A DNA stretch of 64,000 bases. It comes from Archivesica marissinica. Lineage: Eukaryota > Mollusca > Bivalvia > Venerida > Vesicomyidae. The notes under the pieces were generated by a model, which did no database searches, was not told the DNA's origin, and saw only the letters and a program-made list of their open reading frames with translations. The translations under genes were made by a program, and so were the position numbers. Where the stretch lies: the NCBI GenBank assembly GCA_014843695.1, contig CM026387.1:65238015-65302014 (forward strand), written 5' to 3'. This document shows, piece by piece, positions 1 through 11,001 of the stretch (positions are counted from its first letter, which is position 1; every line of letters starts with the position of its first letter).

Positions 1-440
1 TATTAGTTGCACATTGTTCTTCCTTGCCGAGTTGCACAGTTAGTATTAAATATTTAGCAAACCTGAGCCAAAGGCTTCAAGTTCTGTATGTTGATTGACT
101 TTTGTCCGTCTCTCAGTCCATTCATAAGTCAACTATGCCAACTCTGTAGCAAGTGAATTTTGTGGGGAAATTGTTCAACTGGGTCACAAGTTATATTTTG
201 ATGTGAAAGCTTGTTTCATTTTCGATAATTGACGATTTTTGTGAACAATTGTAGGTCACTAGGTCAGTATAAAAGTAAAGTATTTCGTAACTTTTTGCTT
301 GCTAGCAGTGAAAATAACAGTAAAATATATAAACTATTTATAGCCTTTATTTTACCCAGCATCTTATTTTGACTGTGTTAGTCTTACTTTATTAGACTCT
401 TCGTAGGTCCAATTCTACGTAACAAATCATAAAAGTAATG

Positions 441-680
441 GGCTGTCCAATTAACGCAGTGGTTAGCGCGCTCGCTTCTCACCAATGCAACCCAGGTTCG
501 ATCCTCGGACCAGGAAGTATGTGAGATGGTACGGTGGTCGCCAGATCGGACAGGTGGGTTTTCTCCGGTTTCCCCCTACATAAATAACCACACATATGCT
601 TACATCTGCGCCAACGAGAGTGATTAATATAAGTTGTTAAAACTTGCTTCGCAATCTTTATAAAATAAATAGTTTAAACC
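441..680 (+). mobile_element. SINE-A copy (tRNA-derived)
   Basis: It begins GGCTGTCC, has an A-box-like CGCAGTGGTTAGCGCGC and a B-box GGTTCGATCC, then a family body and the tail GAGAGTGATTAATATAAG. It is one of six copies in the window (also 20269, 26564, 52884 on + and 42849, 46521 on -). The tRNA-like head is a promoter relic, not a functional tRNA. Confidence 0.85.
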
Positions 681-704
681 AAAAGTAATTAAATTAATGT
701 GCGT

Positions 705-830
705 ACATAGAGGATATTTGTTTGTTTTGAGTGAATATGGAATATATCTCACTGAGAAGTGAGAAAATATGAAAATGTTCTCACTTGGAGGTGAGATATA
801 TTCCATATTTACTCAAAACAAACAAATTTT
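705..830. repeat. Long perfect-arm hairpin (inverted repeat)
   Basis: The two arms (GGAATATATCTCACT and its complement AGGTGAGATATATTCC, extended by AAACAAACAAA/TTTGTTTGTTT) face each other around a short centre near 770. Arm length is close to 55 bp. It is most simply a fold-back or palindromic small transposon. Confidence 0.75.
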
Positions 831-1394
831 CTTTTTATTTTAGGCTAATTGGTGAAAAACAAACACAAAATGAAGAAATTAAAATAGCTGGTCGCTGTGT
901 TTTTGCGCGGATGAATACATTGACGACTATACGTCGTGAGTCGATACACAAATATGCCGCCATCTTGAATTTAAAGTTGAATCGAGGAAAAATACATGAA
1001 AACATTTATTGGATTTATTGTTACAATTTGCAGTGACAAACTTCGAGACATTGTAAGTTGTATTTCGCTTTTGATTTGTTTCATAACAAAAACAATAATA
1101 CAGGTAAATAGTGTCATTGAAGCCAGGTAAACGGTGAAAATTAAATAACACGTTGTCTAAGCATTTAAAGGGAGAGTAATGGTGCATTGGGAAAGGAGAT
1201 AATAAAAAAAGTAGTCCGGCAAAATACAGTGAGTGATATGCAGTGGTGATATGGATTATATCTCACTGATAGAACACTGTATTTCATCAATTAGCATTAA
1301 ATAAAACACTTTTAACATGTTTTATTAATTTTGTTGGTGTACATTTGGTATGAACACTCGCATACATATATCATTTTTTCTTATTTGAAACTGA

Positions 1395-1616
1395 CTACTC
1401 AGGAAATATGTCATGGAATTTCATTAATGACACGATTCGAATGAAATAAACGCTATAAATAGTATAAACAATTCATTAATGTGTTTTACTCATTACATCA
1501 TTTACTGAAAAGTCGCGAAATATGTCATGGATGTTCATAGTTTACGACACAATTCTAATGAACTTGTGTGACATATTTAACTGATATTTTCATGAGTAGC
1601 ATGCAAAGAGTTAATC
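1395..1616. mobile_element. Small transposon-like repeat, half copy
   Basis: It contains AAATATGTCATGGAATTTCA and ends GCATGCAAAGAGTTAA. Related sequence is seen at 16190-16297 and, as the opposite end, at 15838 and 43875 (CTCTTTGCATGCTGGGTAA). This suggests a dispersed inverted-repeat element; its exact ends are not defined. Confidence 0.4.
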
Positions 1617-1928
1617 TATTGCCTCACTAAATACAAAATCTTACCCGTATGAGCATTGCTGATTGGCTCAGTTTCTTCATTGTATCAAGTGAGCGACCCG
1701 GGACCACTTAGCCCTCTTCTTCCTAGACGTTATTATAACTGTGGAAAATAGTTCCATATAGGAGCGTGTACTATCATGTATACGGGGTATATGTATCTGT
1801 ACTGGGATATATGCCTTATACGGGCTCCGTACACTCCAGTGTACTTTGGTATACAGTCTCTTTACATATATATATAGGCTCCATATACTTTTGGGGTAAT
1901 CAGGCTCAATACACACTGCATACATATA

Positions 1929-2025
1929 CAGTCGAACTTCGTTGCCTCGAACTCGACGGGTCCGTGAGTAATGGTTCGAGTCATGGGAGGTTCGAGTCAA
2001 GGGTATTGTGTGGGGTTGACCCATA
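1929..2025. mobile_element. Fragment of a TA-flanked (pogo-like) element
   Basis: It starts TACAGTCGAACTTCG and is followed by TCGAAC/GGTTCGAG inverted pieces, typical of the ends of mariner/pogo-type non-autonomous elements. It is short and degraded, so the family is uncertain. Confidence 0.35.
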
Positions 2026-2645
2026 ATAATGATAAATTAAATTGTGTTTTGGTAGCTTACTGGTATATACTGGTTTATGCAATACATCCAATATGTCCTT
2101 CTCTCGTTGTTTGATAAGAATCCATGTTTATACAAATGTGTTTCATAATAATAGACAACATTTTTAAGTTCTTATATTTATTTGGTTATATACATGTTAT
2201 GCAGTAGTTTAAATGATTAATCTACATAATACTCAAGTAGTTTTATGCATTCTAAAAATAGAATGTGTCAGTTACCGGTAGATACATGCCATGTACAGTG
2301 ATTTAACACATAGTATTTCCTATGGTTGTTTATATTGAAATGTCGTAGCTTGGCATCTTTAACTCAATAAGTGTAATATGTTTGTTCTATACATAAATAC
2401 GTTTAATACCAATTTAAACTATGGATAAAAAAGCCGCTGTGATTGAAACCCAGTCACAATAGAATAGTAATTGCCAATCTCACAACATGTAAATTACGCG
2501 AGTATACCGATCAAAAGGGATGTCATTGCCATTAAAAAAAAGCTGTGAACACTTGTGTGACATGCGGACCTGGACACTCGGCCAATTATGTTCGACCCAA
2601 AAGTGTTAATTTAAGTACTAATTGATTTCATGGGACCAGTGATCT
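2026..2645. other. AT-rich intronic DNA, nothing recognised
   Basis: I see no open frame of note, splice-bordered exon, SINE head or repeat in this stretch. Confidence 0.5.
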
Positions 2646-2654
2646 GGTTCGAGA

Positions 2655-2882
2655 GTTCCAGTCATCCGTGTTCCAGTCATCCGTGTTCCAGTCATTGAAG
2701 GTAGAACAATATGCATTATATAGAGATTATCGCCGGAACCAGACGACATGTTCAAGCCAACGGTGGTGTTCAAGCCAACCGAAGTTTGACTGTATATGTG
2801 ACGGGTGTGCATACATAGATATATGTGACTGGTGTGCATACATAGATAAATGTGACGGGTGTGCATACATAGATATATGGGC
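2655..2882. repeat. Two very short minisatellites (15 bp and 27 bp)
   Basis: GTTCCAGTCATCCGT is repeated about three times at 2655-2695. A 27-bp unit containing GGTGTGCATACATAGAT is repeated three times at 2800-2880. The open frames here are repeat artefacts. Confidence 0.8.
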
Positions 2883-3429
2883 TCCATATACATGGATATG
2901 GCTTTGTACACTTCTATATATGAAAATATTTTCCCAGTGCATACCTATGCTTTGTTTTTTGCAGTTTCCACGATTATTATTTCATTTTTTTGCGAACAGC
3001 TACATGTTTTTCTGTGTGTTACTGTATTTGTAGACGTCATCAATTTGTTATCTATGTTTTCAATGTTTCAACTTGTATATAAAAAAAAAATAGTGAAACC
3101 TAATTTTTAAAAGTAGAGTTTTTAATTTTGAAATTAGATTTTATAGCAGTCTCGTTGTCTATGTACATTAAATACACAGTCCAAGTAATCGTATATGCAG
3201 ACTTATTGATTTTGTATAAGTAGAAATTATCAGTACCATGCATAGTTGTGAACATCATTTCAGCGTTCCACTCTGTACAGTTTAAATAGAGTTATCGCTC
3301 TTTGAAGATTTTATAGAACAATGTCGCTGCTAAATGTCTTGTCGGATTTCTACTCATTGCCTAGCCTACATTTACAATGTCATACTTATCATTGCCATCT
3401 TCTAAATGAACGCAGCAGTATTGTCCGAT

Positions 3430-4535
3430 GAACATAGCAGGAGGGGCAAAAAACAGCAGGAGGGGCAAATGAACGCAGTGGGAGGAGCAAATGAATGCAG
3501 TGGGAGGAGGAAATGAATACAGTGGGAGGGGCAAATGAATGCAGTGGGAGGAGCACATGAATGCAGTGGGAGGAGCAAATGAATACAGTGGGAGGGGCAC
3601 ATGAATGCAGTGGGAGGGGCAAATAAATGCAGTGGGAGGGGCAAATAAATGCAGTGGGAGGGGGCAATGAATGCAGTGGGAGGGGCAAATGAATATAGTT
3701 GAGGGCAAATGAATGCAGTGGGAGGGGCAAAAGAATGCAGTCGGAGGGTCAAATGAGGCAGTGAGAGGGGAAATGAATTGCAGTGGAGGGGAAGGTAAAT
3801 AAAAATGCAGTGGGAGGGGTAAAAATGCGTGGGAAGGGGGGGCAAATAATGCAGTGGGAGGGGGGGCAAATGAATGCAGTGGGAGGGGCAATGGATGATA
3901 GTTGGAGGGGCAAATGAATGCAGTGGGAGGGGCAAATGAATGCAGTGGGAGGGGCAAAGAAATAAAGTGGGAGATAAGAAATGCAGTGGGATGGGCAAAT
4001 CAATACAGTGAGGGGCAAATGAATGCAGTGGGAGGGGCAAATGAATATAGTTGAGGGCAAATGAATGCAGTGGGAGGGGCAAATAATGCAGTGGGATCAG
4101 TGGGAGGGCAAATTATTGAGGGGCAAATGAATGCAGTGGGAGGGGCAAATGAATGCAGTGGGAGGGGCAAATGAAATAAGTTGAGGGGCAAATGAAGCAG
4201 TGGGAGGGGCAAATGAAAATGAGTGGGAGGGGCAAATGAATGCAGTGAGAGGGGGAATGAATGCAGTGGGAGGGGTAAGGTAAATAAATGCAGTGGGAGG
4301 GGTAAATAAATGCAGTGGGAGGGGCAAATGAATGGGGTGGGAGGGGCAAATGAATGCAGTGGGAGGGGCAAATGAATGCAGTGGGAGGGGCAAATGGATA
4401 TAGTTGGAGGGGCAAATGAATGCAGTGGGAGGGGCAAATGAATGCAGTGGGAGGGGTAAATAAATACAGTGGGAGGAGTAAAGAAATGCAGTGGGATGGG
4501 CAAATAAATGCAGTGGGAGGGGCAAATAAATGCAT
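3430..4535 (+). repeat. 22-bp minisatellite, G-rich
   Basis: About 50 copies of a 22-bp unit with core GCAGTGGGAGGGGCAAATGA. Units vary by a few bases, and the + strand is almost free of C. Two or more G-runs per unit make G-quadruplex formation plausible. The long minus-strand frames (PSHCIHLPLPLH-type) are artefacts of the repeat. Confidence 0.95.
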
Positions 4536-4592
4536 TTGGGGTTGAACATTCAGCTTTGTTAGTTAAAACAAGCTCAAGCTGTAGATTTACTC

Positions 4593-4803
4593 GTAACCCT
4601 TAAAATGCTGAATAAATTGGAAGGAATGTGCAACCAACATAGATCCAGATTGTGGCGTAAAGCCTAATCTGATCAGGATCTATGTTGTTAGCTATTCAAC
4701 CAAGTGTTTTAACTCCACTATCTCCACTATCCGAATAACAAACAGCAAAAGAGCCTGATCAGATGGAACTTTCTTTATATGTGATTAGCAGGTCAAGGGT
4801 TAA
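4593..4803. mobile_element. TTAA-flanked small transposon, diverged copy
   Basis: The ends are TAACCCTT and AAGGGTTAA, with an interior holding AACATAGATCCAGAT and GAGCCTGATCAGA. It is related to the better copies at 21914-22162 and 32749-32995. A TTAA target and CCC ends are typical of piggyBac-type non-autonomous elements. Confidence 0.6.
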
Positions 4804-5295
4804 AGTAATTAATGAAGTCACTGTATTTATTTCAGGTACATCTTTGGGTAGCTAACATCTTGGGTGTAATTTCTTATTTACGGTCGTAAAATTTCATTGC
4901 TTAGCTGCAGTTGTTACAGTACTTTTCATTGGTTATCTGAGAAGCATTTTGAGCCCCATTTTGCAGGTCTGAGGTAACTGCTTAAATTGTTTTCCAATTT
5001 TATTTAGAGAATTCAAGTTCATAGTTTTGTGAAAATAGACCCGAAAGTACTTGGCGTGGCATGGTATAGGCATTCAGTTCAAACTCATTTTATCTCAACA
5101 TTCTAGATTAGAACTTCTGTTTGGCTGATAACTACGGAGGTTATTACCTCTACAGGACACAAAGCATGTTCAAACTTGGACATGAAATGCTTCAATATCT
5201 TACTTCAAACACACAAGTACATTATGTTGCATGTGTCCATTAATTCAGATATATATAGACATAACGCCTGCATGTACTTCTGCTCTAACCACCAG

Positions 5296-5427
5296 CATTG
5301 CAAGAAGAGATCAGTATGGCAGCACGTCGTGTGTCTTTCGCCCCCATGAATCGTAACAATGTCACTAGTCGAAGCATGTCGTGGAGGACCAGCAGTATGC
5401 ATTGGGCACGACTAACCACACTGGAAG
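5296..5427 (+). CDS. UNC80: UNC80 exon 1 of window
   Basis: The acceptor follows a pyrimidine-rich stretch ending ACCACCAG; the donor is GAAG|GTAGAT. The exon takes one base from the exon before and hands one base on. The product contains MAARRVSFAPM and then a Ser/Arg-rich run, lining up with the LASRRLSVSP and RNYSFRRGS region of human UNC80. This is a poorly conserved, probably disordered segment. It joins in frame (Glu, then a split Gly) to the acidic DEERQEHGHH start of the next exon, as human does with its AEDEEH stretch. It is the least conserved exon, so its 5' border is the least certain. Confidence 0.75.
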
Positions 5428-7690
5428 GTAGATCAGACCAGTCCAAATTATAAATCGGAATTTTAATTGGGGATGTGTGGGTATCATTCTTTGATTGTTG
5501 ATTTCAGAAAAGTAAATTTAAATGTGTGAAATTTAAATGGGTTATACGCGTATTATTCAACAGCATTTGATGTTCATTACCGAATCAGGTATCTGGTTTA
5601 AAAAAACCCTGTATTTTCAGAATTTTGTCAGGCCAGTCAATAGGGGTTGTGGTGGTTAGGGGCATCATCCAGTTTGATTTCAGACTAGTCTGAATGTAAA
5701 TGGGTGGGAGGGGTGTTCGCATCATTCAGCAGTGTTTGATTATATTAGTATCTCTGGGATCCGTGTTCAAGCCCAATTAGCAGAAATTTTTGTCATGATT
5801 TTCTTCCCCCATCACCATATTATGGGCGTTGCTTCGTCTGTACATGTACCATTGAAGGAAATCTGATGAAATCATCTAATTATATCTATCCAATGTCGGA
5901 TGATATTTAGTGAGTAAATTCTTGATTTCATTCTCAACAAAAACTCTAGTTGCATAAATTTCATTAATTGTCTTAAATTTTCTGTAGAATATAGCAGGGT
6001 GCTAGCCTTGCATTCAAAATATTCAGTTAAGGAATTACATTGGCGTTCATGCAGAATTGCTCATTTCGGAAGTTTTTTTGTCGGCACTTTGGTTGTACAT
6101 ATAGACACATAACTTTGACTGGATTTTATTTTTAAAGGTGAAAGTGTCTGGATTTTTATCTAATAAATAAATATGTTGTATCCTACCGTCATGCATAATA
6201 ATGGTGAAAAACGGACTGCATAATAAACATTGCTCTAGTAGTCAGTTCCTAATAAACTTTTCGTGATGTCCTAATGCTACGTGTATGACGTCATATATTC
6301 ACAGATTGTATGATAAACTTCAGGTCATAAATATTCAGTGATCTTTCCTCTCTAAAACCTCCTTTTTTATCAGAAGAAGATAGGATAAATAGTAGTTACT
6401 TTCTTATAAATTTTGAATTATTCGGAAGAGCCCCTCGTATAATATTATTTTCTCCAACTCTCCTAATAAAGTAAAGAAAGTAAAAATGACAGTAGTCTAA
6501 TATTCTCTATTTATCATGTAAGCATTTAGCCTTGTAATCCTGGGTTAACAAGATACCAAACTGGAAATTTGTTAGAGAACAACTACTGTAACAGCTTCAG
6601 TTACTGTGTACTCAGTGATATTTGTCTTCAATAAAAATAAGTTACAACAGTTACATTTTCTTCACTGTCTAATAGTTGTGGTCCAGCAACAGTTATTCAT
6701 AATATACAAACAGCAATTTCATAAAACACAAGTTCCATTGTCACAATTATCGTGAATAAAACAACATTCCATTTTCGTAAATATGAATAAATCAACAGTT
6801 CTATTTTTTTTATAGGCAATAACTTTCTGTGATTTGTTTTACGTAAGCGTCCATGTCACTCACTGTTATGCTGTCCTGTCCAATCGTGTCTATTAATAGA
6901 ACCTTTGTCAGTGAAATGTACACCAGCGGTATTGTGAAAACATGTCACCATTTTTGCAGCTTTTTCTACAAAAGTGGCTTGTATAGGTGCTTGAAACTTG
7001 TAACTCTCCTCCCTTTCCCCGACCTTTAACCTTTACCATTTTGTATTTGCATCATTTAGCACCCTGCTATATATAACTAACCTATACATTGTACCAACGT
7101 CAGTTTGTAACTACCATTTAACTGTATATAAATATATATATATATATCCGACTGTAATTGTATTTTGCTGGAATACATGTGTTTCCACCCCGTCTTCGTC
7201 ATTGCAAGTAAGTGCAAATCAGTATAAGTTTTTCACCTCTCTTTTATAATTTTACAGCATTAAACAGCATTTAATTTTTCCAAAGCTCCTTTAGTTTCGG
7301 CCATTATAAATGAATTGCTGCATTTTCATCCTTGGTCTCTCCCGTCTTTTTGTCACCTGCGTCAAATTTGGATAACATTTTGAATGACGGTGTAGCAATT
7401 AACATATTTGAATAATGTTCGAAAATTTATAAAAAAATAAATAAAGACAAAAATTGCCTCGAAATATTGCTGTCATAAATATAATTATGTATAGAGTCTA
7501 CTATTTCACGAATTTGTTCAAGCAATTAAAGAATAATGGCAGAATCAGCTTCAGGTTCCTTAATGCCTCCGTACGATGCTTCCACATTATTATATATTTC
7601 TTTGAGAGTGTATAAAAACTGTTACTGAATCACACATATCCTTGCATTTGTGTTCATAGCAACTACAAGTGTGTTAATTCTGTATAACCA
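5428..7690. other. UNC80 intron, unique-looking DNA
   Basis: AT-rich sequence with a short AT microsatellite (7128-7148). I find no exon with conserved UNC80 sequence, SINE or tandem array here. Confidence 0.5.
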
Positions 7691-8059
7691 GTCTAACAGG
7701 CAGACTCAGAGGTCACACTTCTACCCAGTCTGAAGCTTACCAGAGCTCACTTTGTAATGAAATCATGCAAGTCAAGCTCTCTGATTGGCTGATGCTAGTA
7801 CTACTGTTTAGAACCACCACCAATCAGATACTTCAATAACAAGAATGTTTCTGATTGGCTGCTGTCACATGCAACCAATGATATCTCTTAAATTTGAGAA
7901 ATCTGACTAATTAATAACCTTTTGCTCCAGCTAGAATCTTGGGTTTTGAGGCTGTAACCTCCCAGAATGCCTTGCGATTAGTTTTATAATGTACCTCCCA
8001 CACGAAATGAATTAATGCCATTGAGTCATAATTGCATGATAGCTCTTACTGTTTTACAG
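7691..8059. other. Intronic DNA with repeated CTGATTGGCT motif
   Basis: CTGATTGGCT occurs at about 7780 and 7851, with the complement-like CCAATCAGA between. This suggests an old inverted-repeat element whose ends I cannot define. Confidence 0.3.
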
Positions 8060-8733
8060 TGTGAACATAGGCTACATGTATGTGAACATAGGCTACATGT
8101 ATGTGAACATAGGCTACATGTATGTGAACGCTACATGTATGTGAACATAGACTACATGTATGTGAACATAGACTACATGTATGTGAACATAGGCTACATG
8201 TATGTGAACGCTATATGTATGTGAACGCTACATGTATGTGAACATAGGCTACATGTATGTGAACGCTATATGTATGTGAACGCTACATGTATGTGAACAT
8301 AGGCTACATGTATGTGAACATTGACTACATGTATGTGAACATAGGCTACATGTATGTGAACATAGACTACATGTATGTGAACATTGACTACATGTATGTG
8401 AACATAGGCTACATGTATGTGAACATAGGCTACATGTATGTGAACATAGGCTACATGTATGTGAACATAGACTATATGTATGTGAACGCTATATGTATGT
8501 GAACATAGACTATATGTATGTGAACATAGGCTACATGTATGTGAACATAGACTACATGTATGTGAACATAGGCTACATGTATGTGAACATAGGCTACATG
8601 TATGTGAACATAGGCTACATGTATGTGAACATAGACTACATGTATGTGAACGCTATATGTATGTGAACGCTACATGTATGTGGACATAGGCTACAAGTAT
8701 GTGAACATAGGCTACATGTATGTGAACATAGGC
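8060..8733 (+). repeat. 21-bp minisatellite
   Basis: About 32 copies of a 21-bp unit with core CTACATGTATGTGAACATA. A shorter 15-bp form (GAACGCTACATGTAT) is interspersed. The unit length divides by three, which gives open frames encoding YMYVNIG; these are artefacts. Confidence 0.95.
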
Positions 8734-8934
8734 ATAAATTATCTTGAAACCTGTGTACAAATGCAAACAAATTACAATTGTGTTGTTTCTATATCGAGTT
8801 AATATTTTCCCACCGTATGCAATCTGATACAAACAATAGCCTTTACTCTGATGCACAAGATCCAGAAAATCAAATAAAAGTATAGATCAGCACTCGGAGT
8901 GAGGCAAACACTCGCACTAGTATTTTACCTTGTC

Positions 8935-9265
8935 CGTGAAGAGGATAACTCAAAATGTTTTTGATGGATTTTGTTGAAACTTTGTTGATATATTGAGGGG
9001 TTGGTCCAGGATGAAGTTATTCCATGTGAGGAGATATCGGTCAAGGTTTGTTTTCTACAGAAGTCAATGGGAGTGGACACTTTGCTGACCACAGGTGTTC
9101 ACCGATTTCTCCCAAAATCCCACCTCTTCCTCCGTAGACCAACTCTCTGTATAGCCACAAAGTTTCATCGAAATTCACCAGCAACTTAATGAGTTATCCT
9201 GTCCTCAGACAGACCTATGCACAGACATAGCCAAAAACAATAACCTCCGTTCCTATGGCGGTGGT
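8935..9265. mobile_element. Fold-back element with diverged arms
   Basis: The left arm (AGGATAACTCAAAATG and TTGTTGAAACTTTGTTG) pairs with the right arm, whose complement reads AGGATAACTCATTAAG and CGATGAAACTTTGTGG. It is probably an old inverted-repeat transposon; the open frame inside it has no recognised product. Confidence 0.5.
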
Positions 9266-9414
9266 TAATAATTGGTGAAATTTATTTGATTTTCGTGTAT
9301 TGTTGTATGAACTTTTCACTGTAAAGACGATTCAATGTATTGATTGCATGTTTTTGTTTTCTGTTGTGTTTGCACTGTAGAGGTGTATAGTTATTGGTTG
9401 TTGTGTGTGTATAG

Positions 9415-9549
9415 GGGATGAGGAGAGGCAGGAACACGGACATCATGTGCAGCTCGCACAGACATTCTTCCCATCATCCATCTGCGCTATTGTATTACCC
9501 ATAATCCATCTGCTGGAAGACGGAGAAGTTAGCGATGACGGTGTGGCAG
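9415..9549 (+). CDS. UNC80: UNC80 exon 2 of window
   Basis: Acceptor TGTGTATAG, donor GCAG|GTGAGT, starting with two bases of a split Gly. It encodes an acidic/His stretch and then FFPSSICAIVLPIIHLLEDG, close to the human VFPACICAAVLPIVHLMEDG. The high conservation marks a structured helical part of the scaffold. A 67-bp minisatellite starts about 25 bp after the donor. Confidence 0.95.
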
Positions 9550-9574
9550 GTGAGTCGATTCTATGGTATCTGTT

Positions 9575-10246
9575 TATTATTCAGTCATTATGGTTTAGCT
9601 GTGATCACGCTAGTGTCACGTTGGAAGTGCAGAACGTCTTGTATTATTCAGTCATTATGGTTTAGCTGTGATCACGCTAGTGTCACGTTGGAAGTGCACA
9701 ACGTCTTGTATTATTCAGTCATTATGGTTTAGCTGTGATCACGCTAGTGTCACGTTGGAAGTGCACAACGTCTTGTATTATTCAGTCATTATGGTTTAGC
9801 TGTGATCACGCTAGTGTCACGTTGGAAGTGCACAACGTCTTGTATTATTCAGTCATTATGGTTTAGCTGTGATCACGCTAGTGTCACATTGGAAGTGCAC
9901 AACGTCTTGTATTATTCAGTCATTATGGTTTAGCTGTGATCACGCTAGTGTCACGTTGGAAGTGCAGAACGTCTTGTATTATTCAGTCATTATGGTTTAG
10001 CTGTGATCACGCTAGTGTCACGTTGGAAGTGCACAACGTCTTGTATTATTCAGTCATTATGGTTTAGCTGTGATCACGCTAGTGTCACGTTGGAAGTGCA
10101 GAACGTCTTGTATTATTCAGTCATTATGGTTTAGCTGTGATCACGCTAGTGTCACGTTGGAAGTGCACAACGTCTTGTATTATTCAGTCATTATGGTTTA
10201 GCTGTGATCACGCTAGTGTCACGTTGGAAGTGCACAACGTCTTGTG
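9575..10246 (+). repeat. 67-bp minisatellite
   Basis: Ten near-identical copies of a 67-bp unit with core GTGATCACGCTAGTGTCACG; the copies differ at only a few bases. It starts about 25 bp after the exon 2 donor. Confidence 0.97.
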
Positions 10247-10385
10247 TTGATATTGTTGTTAAGATAGGTTATATTTATGATCGGGTTTTTATGGAATGTT
10301 GGATATTTGTTCGGTTAAAGCGACACGGTGAAAAACGGAAATTTCTACAGAATGTAATTTTATGGAATGTTGGATATTTGTTCGG

Positions 10386-10755
10386 TTAAAGCGACACTAC
10401 ATCGGTGAAAAAAGGAAATTTCTACAGAATGTAATTTCCTATTATATTGTATAATTTTTGTCCAAATATTTGTACTTCAACCAATAAACCAGCATCAAAT
10501 ACAACGTTTGTTGACAAAACAAAATAAATAGAGTCAAAATCCATGCGTAATACAACAATCATGCGTTTAGTAGAGACGGAGCATTCATGACTGTTATATG
10601 AAATCCTATCTTCACTTTTGAGAGTTTGTTGACCTCGCAAACATTGTTTATTGATTGAAAGGTAGTGTTCGAATTATTTCGTAGTAACAACGCTATTTAT
10701 ATGTAAAAATGAATATTTTGGGGATTTTTGTGATGTACATGTAATGTCGCTTTAA
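10386..10755. mobile_element. TTAA-flanked transposon, AGCGACAC family
   Basis: The ends TTAAAGCGACACTACA and TGTAATGTCGCTTTAA are inverted copies with a TTAA on each side. Other copies lie at 22548-23067 and 41488-41899. A second partial left end just upstream (10313 on) shows a short tandem duplication of it. No transposase frame is visible, so it is non-autonomous. Confidence 0.8.
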
Positions 10756-11001
10756 GTATTTGGGCGAATTACATTTCACCGACTATTGAAAGCAATATTA
10801 TCACAAAAGTGAAATATGGTTAAATCATACGTTTAAATGAACGTGCAAATTTGCATTTTATTTTGGGCGGATATTACGATAGAAAACGATGCCACCATAC
10901 GTTAAATGGCGATAGAACGTCACATATAGATGACTTGAACAATGATACCACCGACGGATTGAGTCCGAGAGCGTCAATGTTGACGATATTCAAACTGTTG
11001 T

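Noticed and set aside
3361..4549. Proline/histidine-rich minus-strand frames of up to 226 codons
   Set aside because: They cycle through frames of a 22-bp repeat and end with it.
1..5295. Further UNC80 exons upstream
   Set aside because: I looked for sequence like the human residues preceding LASRRLS, bordered by AG/GT, and found none; the intron probably extends beyond the window.
9001..9189. 62-codon frame MVQDEVIPCEE...
   Set aside because: It lies inside a fold-back repeat, with no splice or protein support.
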